A stretch of DNA of 41,462 bases from Desulfovibrio piger ATCC 29098 (GTDB lineage Bacteria > Desulfobacterota > Desulfovibrionia > Desulfovibrionales > Desulfovibrionaceae). The stretch covers positions 450,560 to 492,021 of the forward strand of contig NZ_DS996355.1 in assembly GCF_000156375.1 (NCBI RefSeq), written 5' to 3'. Of this stretch, positions 16,548 to 25,746 are shown in pieces; position 1 is the first letter of the stretch, and every line of letters begins with the position of its first letter. The notes under the pieces were generated by a model. It did no database searches. It was not told the origin of the DNA and saw nothing but the letters and a program-made list of their open reading frames with translations. The translations under genes and the position numbers were made by a program.

Positions 16548-16975
16548 CTCCAGACCGTCGCCTCGGCCCTGCTCCGGCACCAGTCGCAGAGGGCGTCCAT
16601 CTCTTCACCGTGGTCATACCCAGCCAGATGCCCCACGGAATGCGCCAGCAGACGCAACAGATGCTCTGCCGGATCCTGACCATACAGCAAGCATTCCCTG
16701 TTCAGCGTATCCAGAGAAAGGAGCATCACTCCCGGCAGGCTCTCGTCACCGGGAAACGACAGCACATTGGTCGGGCCGGTGCAGCCCATATAGCGCTGGT
16801 TGGCCCGGGCGATGCAGGCATCATCCACCAGATGGGTCTCCACAGGCCCCAGCGGACAACCGGCCTCCCGCGCTGCGGAAGTCAGGGCATCCAGGATCCT
16901 GGCTATCTGACGCGGGGGCACAGGCAGCAGCCACGCCCCCGCCGGATAATGATCGATGACCCGGACAGCCATCAT
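16544..16975 (-). CDS. ybeY: Endoribonuclease YbeY (16S rRNA maturation)
   Basis: This 143-residue metalloprotein carries the family's three-histidine zinc site in LLAHSVGHLAGYDHGEEMDAL (H-x3-H-x5-H). YbeY is needed for 16S rRNA 3'-end processing and ribosome quality control. The N-terminal half has the expected recognition strands (FPGDESLPGVMLLSLD). It overlaps the end of the upstream pgpH gene by 4 bases, so it is the last gene of a phoH-pgpH-ybeY operon, an arrangement common across bacteria. Its stop overlaps the cca stop on the other strand. Confidence 0.88.
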   Translation of the reverse strand: MMAVRVIDHYPAGAWLLPVPPRQIARILDALTSAAREAGCPLGPVETHLVDDACIARANQRYMGCTGPTNVLSFPGDESLPGVMLLSLDTLNRECLLYGQDPAEHLLRLLAHSVGHLAGYDHGEEMDALCDWCRSRAEATVWS

Positions 16976-19593
16976 TCCCGCCCCGCCTGTTCTATACGGG
17001 CCAGCTGTTCGGCTTCCAGCTTCTCCGCGGCTTCGATGGCAGCGGCATCATGCACGCGGCCGTGATGGTGGCCGCTATGGCTGTTCTCGCTCTTCTCTTC
17101 CGCCTCTTTGGCCGCCGGGGCATTCTCATGCCCCTTGGCTTCGGCTTTGCTCTCGGCCGGACGGGCGTCCCCATTCTTGGCTTCCGGGGCCTTGCCTTCC
17201 TGCTTGCCTTCGCTCTTGGCCGGCGGATAGGCGATGCGCTGATGGAAGATGCCTGTCAGGATGCGCTGGAAGTTCTCACTCAGGTAATGCAGATCCTTGA
17301 AGGTCAGTTCGGACTCGTCGAGCTGGCCTTCGGAGAAGATGCCTTTGATGATGGTATCGATATGCGTCCTGATGCGGGCAGGCGTAGGATCCGTCAGCGT
17401 GCGGCTGGAGGCCTCCACGGAGTCCGCCAGCATAAGGATGGCGGCTTCCTTGGTCTGGGGCCGGGGACCGGGATAGCTGAAATCCGATTCGCGCGGCCGT
17501 TCGCCCAGATTGATGGCCTTCTGATAGAAGTAGCGGATAACACGGGTCCCGTGATGCTGACGGATGATGTCGATGATCTCCTGCCCCAGCTTGTAACGCT
17601 CGGCCAGCTCCGTGCCCTTCTTGACGTGGGACGTAATGATGAGCGCACTCATGGAGGGGGCCAGCTTGTCATGCTTGTTGGGGCCGCCGAACTGGTTCTC
17701 GATGAAGTATTCGGGATAGGTCAGCTTGCCCGCGTCATGATACAGGGCCGCCACCTTGCACAACAGACTGTTGGCCCCGATGGCCTTGGCCCCGGCCTCC
17801 ACCATGTTGGCCACCACCAGGGAGTGGTGATAGGTGCCGGGGATGGTCACCATCAGTTCCTGCATCAGCGGATGCTCAAGGCTCATGAGTTCCATGAGGC
17901 GGAAACGCGTACTGTATCCAAAGGCCAGCTCCAGCACGGGGCTGACGGCAAACAGCAGGATGAGGGACAGCAGGCTGTTGATGGCCACGGCCCCCAGCTG
18001 CATGGGGAACTCGTTGGGCGAGATCTGCGCCAGCAGGGCCATGCCCAGCCAGATGAGCGCCTGACCCACCGTCAGGGGGATGATGCTCCAGACCACATCC
18101 TGCCGGGTCTGGGCATTGGTCACCAGCCAGGTGGCCAGCATACCGCCCAGGAAATGATACAGGAAGAAGGTGTAGTCCGCCTGGAACATGAGCATGGCAA
18201 AGAAACACAGCAGCAGGCTCATGGTGCAGTAACGGCGGGCGGCAAAGACCATGGCCACCAACCCCACGCCCCCGGCGATGGGGAAGGCCACGGCATAGTT
18301 GGCCATCAGCGTCAGACTGTCGAAACGGGTGGCAAGACAGAACGCCCCCTTGGCCCCCACGCTGAACAGGAACAACACCAGCGAGATGAGCAGCATGTCC
18401 TTACAGCGCAGCGGTGTGCCGGGCTTGCCGCTGGGCGCCACGAAGAAGCCGATGGACAGGATCAGGGAGAACAGGAACGCTCCCAGCACCACGCCCCAGC
18501 GGACGGGATCGGCGGCGCTTTTATAGAGGGTCTGCAGTTTGAGCTGCTGTTCGCGGCTCACCCTGTCCCCCTTGCGCACCACCAGCTCGCCTTTCTGAAT
18601 CTGGTAAAAGACGGGCTCCACATTGGCCACCACGGCCTCACCGCGGCGCTGTGTCGTCTCGCGGTTGAGCGTCAGGGACGCCGGGACCGTCGCGGAAAGC
18701 AGGATGTTGATGGCGCGGCGGGAATGGGCGTTGAGGGTATCTTCCTGCCGCAGCAGGGACGAGATCTCGGCCAGGAAAGACTGCACATCGGGCAGGGTGG
18801 TCACTTCGGGACGCAGCAGTTCCGAACCGTTGTCGAGGTTGCGGATGACGACCCCAGCCCGTCCAGCCCTGGCGGAACGGATGTCGCCCACAAGACCTTC
18901 GGCCAGGCGATCCCGGATCAGCGGCATCAGGGTCTTGAGGAGGTACTGCTGCACTTCCGGCAAGGCCAGCTGGGGCAGCACCTCTTCGGCCACCCGGGGC
19001 GTCAGTTCTTCCACCAAACGGCGGACAGAGGCCTCCCCTCGCGGGAGGTCCGCCAAGTCTTCATCAGCTCTGGGCAGGGGACGCTGCGCCACAGCCACAG
19101 GAGCGGCAGGGACAGGGGCGACGGGGGCTTCTCCGGCCTGCCCGACGGTGGGTGCGGTCTCCGCCGGCTCGGGAGCCGCCGGGGCAGCTTCTTCGGGCAC
19201 AGGCTTGAGGCTCTGCAAGCCCTTGTGGTCGGCCATCACGTTCAGATGATGCAGGATCCCCAGGATGCGGTTCTGGAACATCTCGTAGGGCTGCATGCTC
19301 AGGTCGTAGACCGAGGGCTGGAGCAAAAGCACCTGGCGCTGCCGGGCCTTGCTGGCCTGCACGTCCTCCACCAGGATGTCGCGGTCAGCGATGACGTCGC
19401 TGTCCGCCACCTGCCCCGCCACATAAACGCGGCTTTCCGGCGTCAGATTGGCGCCGGCCAGCAGAGAGAGGAAAAGCAGGGTCAGGACCAATACCAGCAG
19501 GCCGCGGCCGCAATGGTGACGCGTTCTCAGCGTCTGCCACAGAGCCACCATACTGGAGGGTCTAGCTGTCTTTTTCGGCGTTGTCGTAGGCAT
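16972..19593 (-). CDS. pgpH: 7TM-HD membrane phosphohydrolase (PgpH-like, predicted cyclic-di-AMP phosphodiesterase)
   Basis: This 873-residue protein has the 7TMR-HDED plan: a transmembrane helix at about 30-48; a large extracytoplasmic domain (about 50-365) with a Pro/Ala-rich insert at about 132-170; a cluster of membrane helices (about 367-575); a cytoplasmic HD domain (about 620-790) with HSLVVANM, ALYHDAGKLTYPEYF and RQHHGTRV; and a tail of about 80 charged residues with a His-rich HSGHHHGRVH patch. Characterised PgpH proteins hydrolyse cyclic di-AMP; activity here is inferred. I chose the ATG at 19593, preceded by GGGAG and overlapping phoH by 32 bases. The ATG at 19551, just after the phoH stop, is an alternative but has no clear ribosome-binding site. 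Confidence 0.85.
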   Translation of the reverse strand: MPTTTPKKTARPSSMVALWQTLRTRHHCGRGLLVLVLTLLFLSLLAGANLTPESRVYVAGQVADSDVIADRDILVEDVQASKARQRQVLLLQPSVYDLSMQPYEMFQNRILGILHHLNVMADHKGLQSLKPVPEEAAPAAPEPAETAPTVGQAGEAPVAPVPAAPVAVAQRPLPRADEDLADLPRGEASVRRLVEELTPRVAEEVLPQLALPEVQQYLLKTLMPLIRDRLAEGLVGDIRSARAGRAGVVIRNLDNGSELLRPEVTTLPDVQSFLAEISSLLRQEDTLNAHSRRAINILLSATVPASLTLNRETTQRRGEAVVANVEPVFYQIQKGELVVRKGDRVSREQQLKLQTLYKSAADPVRWGVVLGAFLFSLILSIGFFVAPSGKPGTPLRCKDMLLISLVLFLFSVGAKGAFCLATRFDSLTLMANYAVAFPIAGGVGLVAMVFAARRYCTMSLLLCFFAMLMFQADYTFFLYHFLGGMLATWLVTNAQTRQDVVWSIIPLTVGQALIWLGMALLAQISPNEFPMQLGAVAINSLLSLILLFAVSPVLELAFGYSTRFRLMELMSLEHPLMQELMVTIPGTYHHSLVVANMVEAGAKAIGANSLLCKVAALYHDAGKLTYPEYFIENQFGGPNKHDKLAPSMSALIITSHVKKGTELAERYKLGQEIIDIIRQHHGTRVIRYFYQKAINLGERPRESDFSYPGPRPQTKEAAILMLADSVEASSRTLTDPTPARIRTHIDTIIKGIFSEGQLDESELTFKDLHYLSENFQRILTGIFHQRIAYPPAKSEGKQEGKAPEAKNGDARPAESKAEAKGHENAPAAKEAEEKSENSHSGHHHGRVHDAAAIEAAEKLEAEQLARIEQAGRE

Positions 19594-20551
19594 TGACGAT
19601 GGCTCCCACCAAAGGATGGCGCACCACGTCAGCCTTGCTGAAGTGGTGCACGGCAAGACCGGGGATCTTGTCCAGGACGGCCAGGGCATGGACGAGGCCC
19701 GAGCGGGCCCGCCCGGAAGACGGGTTCACGGGCAGGTCGATCTGTGAGGTATCGCCCGTGACCACCACGCGCGATCCAAAGCCCATGCGGGTCAGGAACA
19801 TCTTCATCTGCTCGTGGGTGGTGTTCTGGGCTTCGTCCAGGATGATGAAGGCATCATTGAGAGTACGCCCGCGCATGAAGGCCAGGGGGGCCACCTCGAT
19901 GGTCCCCACTTCCAGCATGGACGCCACCTTGGGCTGGGGCACCATGTCGTGCAGGGCATCGTACAGCGGACGCAGGTACGGGTTGACCTTGTCCGCCAGG
20001 TCGCCGGGCAGGAAGCCGAGGCGCTCCCCTGCTTCCACGGCAGGACGCGTCAGCACGATGCGCTTGACCTGATGCTGCTGCAGCATGGAAATGGCCATGG
20101 CCACCGCAAGATAGGTCTTGCCCGTACCGGCAGGCCCCACGGCAAAGACCATCTCGTTCCGGCGCAGGATATCCAGATACTGCTTCTGGGCCACATTGCG
20201 GGCAGTCACCGTCTTGCGCGGCGTATTGACGAAGACAGCCTCCTGGAAGACCTGCCGCAGATTGAGCCCGGGATCGGCCGCCAGCATGGCATAGGCCCGG
20301 GACATGTCCTGCTGGCTGATACTGATGCCGTTGCGCAGCATGTCATAGAGCTGCACGAACAGCCGGTACAGGCACTGCAGGACCGCATGGTCCGGGCTGG
20401 AGAAAAAAACGGAAGCACCGCGGCTGCCTATCTGGGCACCGCTGGCAGCGGCCAGCAGATCCAAATGGGCATTGCGGGGACCAAACAGCTGATTGGCCAG
20501 CAAAGGATCATCGAAATCGATCCTTTCCTGAGAGGATGAGAATGAAGCCAT
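19562..20551 (-). CDS. phoH: PhoH-like ATPase
   Basis: This 329-residue P-loop protein has Walker A in AVGPAGTGKTYLAVA, a Walker B-like FIILDEAQNTTHEQMK, and the C-terminal GDTSQIDLP and HFSKADVVRHPLV stretches of the PhoH (superfamily 1 helicase-like) family. An N-terminal KH-like region of about 110 residues precedes the ATPase. The biochemical role is uncertain, but genetic linkage to ybeY points to RNA metabolism or rRNA processing. It is the first gene of the phoH-pgpH-ybeY operon. An inverted repeat at 20615-20639 lies about 65 bases upstream of the start and could regulate the operon. Confidence 0.9.
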   Translation of the reverse strand: MASFSSSQERIDFDDPLLANQLFGPRNAHLDLLAAASGAQIGSRGASVFFSSPDHAVLQCLYRLFVQLYDMLRNGISISQQDMSRAYAMLAADPGLNLRQVFQEAVFVNTPRKTVTARNVAQKQYLDILRRNEMVFAVGPAGTGKTYLAVAMAISMLQQHQVKRIVLTRPAVEAGERLGFLPGDLADKVNPYLRPLYDALHDMVPQPKVASMLEVGTIEVAPLAFMRGRTLNDAFIILDEAQNTTHEQMKMFLTRMGFGSRVVVTGDTSQIDLPVNPSSGRARSGLVHALAVLDKIPGLAVHHFSKADVVRHPLVGAIVNAYDNAEKDS

Positions 20552-20614
20552 GATTTTTGCCTAGCGTATTTTGGGCTTTCTGTCCATGAAGGGTCTTCCG
20601 GATCCGGTGCCCAT

Positions 20615-20639
20615 TTTCTTAAAGAGTTACTTTAAGAAA
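20615..20639. promoter_or_regulatory. 10-bp perfect dyad upstream of phoH
   Basis: Bases 20615-20624 are the exact reverse complement of 20630-20639, around a 5-base centre. It lies between the gatB terminator and the phoH start, on the promoter side of phoH, so an operator for the phoH-pgpH-ybeY operon is the simplest reading. No cognate regulator is encoded nearby. Confidence 0.4.
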
Positions 20640-20655
20640 TGAAAACTTGCCTTCA

Positions 20656-20687
20656 AAAAAATAAGGGGGCACCCCAGGCGCCCCCTT
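20656..20687 (-). terminator. Intrinsic terminator of the ppnK-DUF89-gatB operon
   Basis: An 8-bp GC-rich stem (20663-20670 with 20680-20687) is followed on the minus strand by a T run (complement of 20656-20661). It lies 21 bases after the gatB stop. Confidence 0.88.
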
Positions 20688-20708
20688 GCAACTTTCTACG
20701 CTCCCAGA

Positions 20709-22139
20709 CTAGCCGGCCAGCTTTTTGGCCAGCAGTTCATTGACCAGGGCAGGATTGGCCTTGCCGCGGGTCGCGCGCATGACCTGCCCCACAAAGAAAC
20801 TGATGAGCTTGGTCTTGCCGCCACGGAAAGCTTCCACTTCAGCAGGATTGTCGGCCAGCACCTTGTCCACGGCCGCTTCCAGCGCGGAGCTGTCGGAGAT
20901 CTGCACCAGCCCCTTTTCCTTGACGTAAGCTTCGGGCATGGCGCCGTTTTCCATCAGGTCGGCAAAGATGTCATTGGCGATCTTGGCACTGATGAGGCCC
21001 TTGTCCACGATGCTGACCAGCTCGGCCAGGGCTTCGGGAGTCATGGCACAATCCTGCACATGCAGGGAGCGGGCGTTGAGCTCGCGCAGCAGCGGACCGA
21101 GGATGAAGTTGGCCACCTTGCGGGCATCGGCTTTGGCCGCCGCAGCTTCAAAAAAGTCGGCCATGGCGCGGCTCTGCACCAGCACTTCCGCTTCGGGTTC
21201 GGGCAGGCCCGTCATGGCGATGAAACGCTGCATGCGGGCGGCGGGCAGTTCGGGTAGTTCCTGCTGCCAGCGGCTGAATTCCTCGTCAGTGATGGTCACG
21301 GGCAGCAGGTCGGGATCAGGGAAGTAGCGGTAGTCGTGCGCCTCTTCCTTGCCGCGCATGGAGGCCGTGATGTTTTTCGTGGCATCGTACAGGCGGGTCT
21401 CCTGCACGATTTCTTCCCCGTCTGCCAGGGCATCCTGCTGACGGGCGATCTCGTAATCGATGGCCCGCTGCACGTTGCGGAACGAGTTCAGGTTCTTGAG
21501 CTCGGTACGGGTACCGAAAGTGGTGCTGCCCACGGGACGGATGGAAACGTTGGCGTCACAGCGGAAGCTGCCCTCCTCCATGTTGCCGTCGCACACGCCC
21601 AGATAGGTCACGATGCCGTACAGGGCCTTGAGGTAGGCCACGGCTTCGGCGGAAGAACGCATGTCCGGTTCGGAAACGATCTCCACCAGCGGCGTCCCGG
21701 CACGGTTGAGGTCCACATAGCTGACGTTCTCGCCCTGGGCATGGATGTTCTTGCCCGCGTCATTCTCCATGTGGATGCGCGTGATGCCGATACGCTTTTC
21801 GGCTCCGTCCACCGTGACCGTCAGATGGCCATGCTCACAGATGGGCAGGTCGAACTGCGAGATCTGGTAGCCGGACGGCAGGTCGGGGTAAAAATAGTTT
21901 TTACGGGCAAAGATGGAATTGCGGTGGATGCTGCAATTGGTGGCAAGGCCCACCAGGCAGGCGTAGTGCACGGCCTGCCGGTTGAGCATGGGCAGGGCGC
22001 CGGGCATGCCGCCGCAGACTTCGCAGACATTGCTGTTGGGAGCCTGCCCGAAACTGGTGGGGCAGGAGCAGAAAAGTTTGGTGGCCGTAGCCAGTTGTAC
22101 ATGGACTTCCAAGCCGATGACGGCTTCATATGCAGGCAT
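20709..22139 (-). CDS. gatB: Aspartyl/glutamyl-tRNA(Asn/Gln) amidotransferase subunit B
   Basis: This 476-residue protein begins [16 protein letters not shown] and shows the GatB signatures [36 protein letters not shown] and [18 protein letters not shown], with the C-terminal YqeY-like helical tRNA-binding tail ([21 protein letters not shown]). With GatA and GatC (not in this window) it amidates misacylated Glu-tRNA(Gln) or Asp-tRNA(Asn). The start at 22139 follows GGAG at six bases; the frame extends upstream into the DUF89 gene without support. It begins 22 bases after that gene's stop and is the last gene of its operon. Confidence 0.93.
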   Translation of the reverse strand: MPAYEAVIGLEVHVQLATATKLFCSCPTSFGQAPNSNVCEVCGGMPGALPMLNRQAVHYACLVGLATNCSIHRNSIFARKNYFYPDLPSGYQISQFDLPICEHGHLTVTVDGAEKRIGITRIHMENDAGKNIHAQGENVSYVDLNRAGTPLVEIVSEPDMRSSAEAVAYLKALYGIVTYLGVCDGNMEEGSFRCDANVSIRPVGSTTFGTRTELKNLNSFRNVQRAIDYEIARQQDALADGEEIVQETRLYDATKNITASMRGKEEAHDYRYFPDPDLLPVTITDEEFSRWQQELPELPAARMQRFIAMTGLPEPEAEVLVQSRAMADFFEAAAAKADARKVANFILGPLLRELNARSLHVQDCAMTPEALAELVSIVDKGLISAKIANDIFADLMENGAMPEAYVKEKGLVQISDSSALEAAVDKVLADNPAEVEAFRGGKTKLISFFVGQVMRATRGKANPALVNELLAKKLAG

Positions 22140-22161
22140 GAAAAACTCCGTGAACCAGATG

Positions 22162-23901
22162 TTAGGAACGGCTGATGGTCGCGTCGAAATATTTGCCGAC
22201 GCCGTACTCGCCACGCCGTGTAAAGCGGGCCGGATCGGGCCCGATGATCTGCATTTCCCTGTTTTGCCGCTGCACATCCAGCGCTATGCGCATCTCCTGG
22301 GTGCAGCCGGTAGAAAAAGTGGCATCCTTGCCGGACCAGATGGGCGGGACCTTGCGTCCCATGAGGCGGAAGCTTTCTTCGATATCAGCAAACGTCTGGA
22401 AACGCCAGACGTCGATGAAGCCGCTCCGCTGTACGCGCTCCCACATGAACATCAGGTCGTCCCCGTCCATGCCCTCCACGAAATGCTCCGCAGGGTTCAC
22501 GATGAGGACGTTGTCCAGACGTTTGCGCAGATCGCCCACAAAGATCCGCGCCAGTGAGATGGCGGTCTGGGTCTCGCCGGGGATGCTGCCGATGATGCAG
22601 CTGTAGAACATGACCGTACGGCCGCTCATGCGGGCCTCGCGCATGCGGGCGATGATGCCGTCGGCATGGGCCGCCACATCCTGCTCGGTCAGCTTCTTCA
22701 CCCCCGGCGCATGCCGCCGCAGGGCCAGATGCATGTCCGCGCCGTCATGCCAGTAACAAAGGATGTCGCGGGTGAACTCACAGCTGGTGCCCAGCAGCAT
22801 GTCGGCCGAGCGCCAGCCCTTGGCCAGGATGAGGTCAGCCTCTTTCCAGGCGCGGGAAAAGCTGATGGAGACCCGGTACAGGTTGAGCCGTTCGCGCGTC
22901 CCGTCACTGATGACCAGCAAACGGTGCTCGCGCAGATGGCGCAGCAGCTGGTTCTTGCTCAGGTTGGCATCACGGACGATATAGTCCTGCTTCAGCTCTT
23001 CGCGCAGGACAGGGTCCTCTTCCACGTCATCCATGGTGGGCGCATAGAAGAAAAAGCCGTCCTTGACGGCAAAAATGACACGATGCTGCATGCGCAGCAG
23101 CTTGCGCACCACAGCAAGATCGAAGACCACGCCCCCGTCGGCGTCGCACAGATACAGGATGGTCCGCGGCCGGGAGGCCAGCTCATCCAGATACCCTTCC
23201 AGCTCCGCGGCCTTCCGCTCCGCACGGTGGAACTCCTCTTCCAAAAAGCCCCTGTCGGGAACGGAAGTCTCCAGCTCCAGCGTATAGGCGGAAAGGAACA
23301 GGTGCCGGACCAGGCTGCAGGCATCCAGGCGGGCCCGGGCCGCTTCGAGCGTATCCGGCAGCGGTGCCTCCGGCATGCCTTCGAGGGCGGCACGCACGCT
23401 CTCCGAGCGCAAGATCTCGCGCTGCAGGATATTGAGCGCATGCCGGCGCTGCCGCCAGGGATCACCATCGCCCAGCCCCTGGGCCAGTACGATGTTGGTC
23501 ATGCGCTTGATGAGCCGCGGCGGCAAGAGCGTGTGCTGGGCAACGGCACTGCGGAAGCGGTAACGGCAGAACAGCAGCAGCGCACGCCGCTGCATCCTAT
23601 CCGTCACGAGGGAACGCACGAGGCGCACGAGGATGCGCCAGGCGCGGTTGTACTCCTTTTGCAGCCGTCGGGGCATGGTCGGCTCACACAGCAAGGCGAA
23701 CATGGCGTCCGAACAGGGCAGGTACACGCTGCCGGGACCGCCGGCCACCATGAACCTCAGCTGTTCAGGACTGGCAACGATGTGCGGGTTGAGATCATGG
23801 ACAAGGTTGTTGTCGATGAACAGATTATACAGCCATGCGTCGAAGCAGGCATCTTTTCCCAGCCGGACATCAGCCATGCGACGCGGCGCGTTTCCCTTCA
23901 T
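22162..23901 (-). CDS. DUF89 / ARMT1-like domain protein of unknown function
   Basis: This encodes 579 residues. The central part (about 249-370) resembles the DUF89/ARMT1 metal-dependent phosphatase fold: [21 protein letters not shown] aligns with the usual DNAGE-IVFD motif, [17 protein letters not shown] with the following strand, and [17 protein letters not shown] with the KG-N motif. The usual Glu of DNAGE is Gly here, so catalysis may be altered or lost. The N-terminal 240 residues are helical and Arg/Leu-rich without a recognised domain. The C-terminal 190 residues contain [19 protein letters not shown] and IVNPAEHF. The ATG follows GAGG at five bases and lies 7 bases after the NAD kinase stop, so the two are co-transcribed. 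DUF89 proteins in other organisms act on damaged phosphometabolites; a related role here is inference. Confidence 0.6.
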   Translation of the reverse strand: MKGNAPRRMADVRLGKDACFDAWLYNLFIDNNLVHDLNPHIVASPEQLRFMVAGGPGSVYLPCSDAMFALLCEPTMPRRLQKEYNRAWRILVRLVRSLVTDRMQRRALLLFCRYRFRSAVAQHTLLPPRLIKRMTNIVLAQGLGDGDPWRQRRHALNILQREILRSESVRAALEGMPEAPLPDTLEAARARLDACSLVRHLFLSAYTLELETSVPDRGFLEEEFHRAERKAAELEGYLDELASRPRTILYLCDADGGVVFDLAVVRKLLRMQHRVIFAVKDGFFFYAPTMDDVEEDPVLREELKQDYIVRDANLSKNQLLRHLREHRLLVISDGTRERLNLYRVSISFSRAWKEADLILAKGWRSADMLLGTSCEFTRDILCYWHDGADMHLALRRHAPGVKKLTEQDVAAHADGIIARMREARMSGRTVMFYSCIIGSIPGETQTAISLARIFVGDLRKRLDNVLIVNPAEHFVEGMDGDDLMFMWERVQRSGFIDVWRFQTFADIEESFRLMGRKVPPIWSGKDATFSTGCTQEMRIALDVQRQNREMQIIGPDPARFTRRGEYGVGKYFDATISRS

Positions 23902-23908
23902 GCGGGCC

Positions 23909-24769
23909 TCACTTGTGTTTGGCGCCCGATGCCATATCCGTCACGAAACCACGCGTCCGCAGACGTTCGAAAAACGGCATCTCCTTGCCCACAAAGCAGA
24001 CGGCATCTTCCAGACCCGTCACTTCCACCCGGTCGCCCACCTGGAGCAGCAGGCCCTCTTGGCCGTCCACCGTGATGTAGGTCTCGGTGGTGCCGGGCAG
24101 CAGATCGATGCAGAAGCGGGTCTTTTGCGGGAAGACCATGGGGGGGATGGTATTCAGGAAAGGACAGATGGGCGTGAACACCATGCAATTGAGGCTCGGA
24201 TACAGCAGCGGGCCGCCGGCGGAAACGCTGTAGCCCGAACTGCCGATGGGAGTGGACAGGATCACGCCGTCACTGCGCAGACGGCACATCTCCTGCCCGT
24301 CCACACCGATGTCCATGTTGACGAGCCGCGACAGGGCCGCCCGGCTGAGGACGACGTCATTGACGGCCACGCCCTTGGCAAGGGTGCTGTCGTTGCGCAC
24401 GACTTTCCATTGCAGGGCCATACAGGTGCGCTCGGGAGTGATGCCCGCCAGGGAATCGGCAAGGCCTTTCTCCCACTGTTCCGGCTGGATGTCGGTCAAA
24501 AAACCGACCCTGCCAAAATTGATGCCCAGCAGGGGGATGCCCCGGCCTGCCACCCGACGGGCCACACCCAGCATGGTGCCGTCCCCTCCCAGGACAACGG
24601 CAAAATCCAGATCGGGAAGCGCATAGGCGGGATCGTCGAACCCTCCGCTGATGGCCGTGACAGAGTGTCCCCTGGCGCGCAGCCAGGCACCTATTTCAGC
24701 TTCGAGACGTGCCGCACGGTCACTGTTGGCCTTGCGGACGACGAGAATATGGCGGGCTTTGCTTTGCAT
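23909..24769 (-). CDS. ppnK: NAD kinase
   Basis: This 286-residue enzyme phosphorylates NAD to NADP. It shows the diagnostic GGDGTML at about 61-67, GINFGRVGFLTDI, the VNDVVLSR loop, and the Gly-rich GSSGYSVSAGGPLLYP stretch that binds NAD. The length is typical. The start MQSKARHILVV is preceded by AAAAAGG at close spacing. A weak minus-strand promoter (TTCCCA at 24806-24811, 17 bases, TATAAC at 24783-24788) would give a very short leader. It heads a ppnK-DUF89-gatB operon and diverges from the SIS-hemC operon. Confidence 0.93.
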   Translation of the reverse strand: MQSKARHILVVRKANSDRAARLEAEIGAWLRARGHSVTAISGGFDDPAYALPDLDFAVVLGGDGTMLGVARRVAGRGIPLLGINFGRVGFLTDIQPEQWEKGLADSLAGITPERTCMALQWKVVRNDSTLAKGVAVNDVVLSRAALSRLVNMDIGVDGQEMCRLRSDGVILSTPIGSSGYSVSAGGPLLYPSLNCMVFTPICPFLNTIPPMVFPQKTRFCIDLLPGTTETYITVDGQEGLLLQVGDRVEVTGLEDAVCFVGKEMPFFERLRTRGFVTDMASGAKHK

Positions 24770-24824
24770 CCTTTTTCTCTACGTTATAGGCGCGCGCAGT
24801 GCAAGTGGGAAGAGGCTTTTTATC

Positions 24825-24853
24825 TTGTCAGGGCAGTGGCTTTGTCTTAAAAA
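24825..24853 (+). promoter_or_regulatory. Sigma-70-type promoter of the SIS-fmdB-hemC-lon operon
   Basis: TTGTCA (24825-24830) and TAAAAA (24848-24853) are separated by exactly 17 bases on the plus strand. The predicted start site lies about 25 bases before the ATG at 24885. Confidence 0.55.
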
Positions 24854-24884
24854 TGGTACGGCCGCAGGCCATCAGGACGACACC

Positions 24885-25484
24885 ATGCATACAGCGCAGG
24901 ACATCATAACGACATACAGCCGTACAGGCACCCGCCTGCGCGAGGGATTTTTCAAAGAACGGACGCCCCTTCTGCAGCAGGCGGCCCTGAGCATGGCCCG
25001 CAGCCTTGCCCATGACGGCAGGATCCTCATCCTGGGCGAAAGGGCTGCCGACAGCTGTGCCCGCGCCGCAGCCCAGGCCCTGCTTGACCGGCTCGATCTC
25101 GACCGGCCGGCACTGCCGGCCATTTTGATACCGGCCGGGAGCCCGGGAGGACAGACACCGGACAGAGCGGCCCTTCGGCAGCTCGAGGCACTGGCCCGGC
25201 CCGGGGACGTGCTCCTGTCCTTCCTCCCTGACGCGGCACAGACGGCCATGGGGCCCGTGCTGGCACTGGCGCAGGAGAGCGGCCTGACCTGCATCACCCT
25301 CTGCGGGCGCCCCGTTGCGGACCAGTCCCTGCCCGGGCTCGTGATCGATGTCCCGGATGCTTCCGCGGCCCCCGCCTCCCTTGTCCATGAACTGCTTTTT
25401 GCCGCCGGCCATCTTGTCTGCAGGCTGGTGGATTACTATCTTTTCGAAAACGTGACGGCGATCCAGACCGTCGATCCGCAGTAA
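24885..25484 (+). CDS. SIS-fold protein, GmhA/DiaA-like but with degenerate sugar-binding loops
   Basis: This 199-residue protein has the overall length and layout of GmhA/DiaA-type sugar-isomerase-fold proteins: an N-terminal helical pair, RILILGERAAD where the family has a GNGGSA loop, PGDVLLSFLPDAAQTAM where it has a Ser/Thr-rich phosphate loop (GISTSGNS), and a C-terminal HELLFAAGHLVCRLVDYYLF helix like that of GmhA/DiaA. Both sugar-phosphate-binding loops are changed, so it is unlikely to be an active sedoheptulose-7-phosphate isomerase; a scaffold or DnaA-regulator-like role (DiaA) is possible. The ATG at 24885 follows AGGACG; a longer in-frame extension from 24651 is antisense to ppnK and unsupported. 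It is first in a four-gene operon behind a good promoter. Confidence 0.65.
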   Translation: MHTAQDIITTYSRTGTRLREGFFKERTPLLQQAALSMARSLAHDGRILILGERAADSCARAAAQALLDRLDLDRPALPAILIPAGSPGGQTPDRAALRQLEALARPGDVLLSFLPDAAQTAMGPVLALAQESGLTCITLCGRPVADQSLPGLVIDVPDASAAPASLVHELLFAAGHLVCRLVDYYLFENVTAIQTVDPQ

Positions 25485-25498
25485 GAGGTTACACGACC

Positions 25499-25738
25499 AT
25501 GCCCATCTACGAATACACTTGCACCAAATGCGGCAAGGATTTTGAGGAACTTGTCTTTGGCGATGACCTGCCCGCCTGCCCCCATTGCGGCGCGGCCGAG
25601 ACCCGCAAGCTGATGTCCCGCTGCGCCCACTGCAGCGGCGGCAATGGTGGCGATGACTCCTTCGCTCCTTCCATGCCCGCCTCTTCCGGCGGCTGCGCCG
25701 GCTGCTCCGGCGGTAACTGCGCCACCTGCGGCCACTAG
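25499..25738 (+). CDS. FmdB-family zinc ribbon protein
   Basis: This 79-residue protein begins [19 protein letters not shown] and continues with CPHCG, the standard FmdB/CxxC_CxxC_SSSS regulatory-type zinc ribbon (four ligands at about 8, 11, 27 and 30). After residue 40 comes a second Cys-rich segment (RCAHCSGG) and a Gly/Ser/Cys tail ending GGNCATCGH, giving extra potential metal ligands. The function of these small proteins is unsettled: a link to formamidase/amidase expression gave the name. It lies 14 bases after the SIS gene and 8 bases before hemC. Confidence 0.85.
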   Translation: MPIYEYTCTKCGKDFEELVFGDDLPACPHCGAAETRKLMSRCAHCSGGNGGDDSFAPSMPASSGGCAGCSGGNCATCGH

Positions 25739-25746
25739 GAGACGCC

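Noticed and set aside
17050..19596. 848-codon open frame antisense to pgpH
   Set aside because: Codon-mirror artefact with no recognisable domain.
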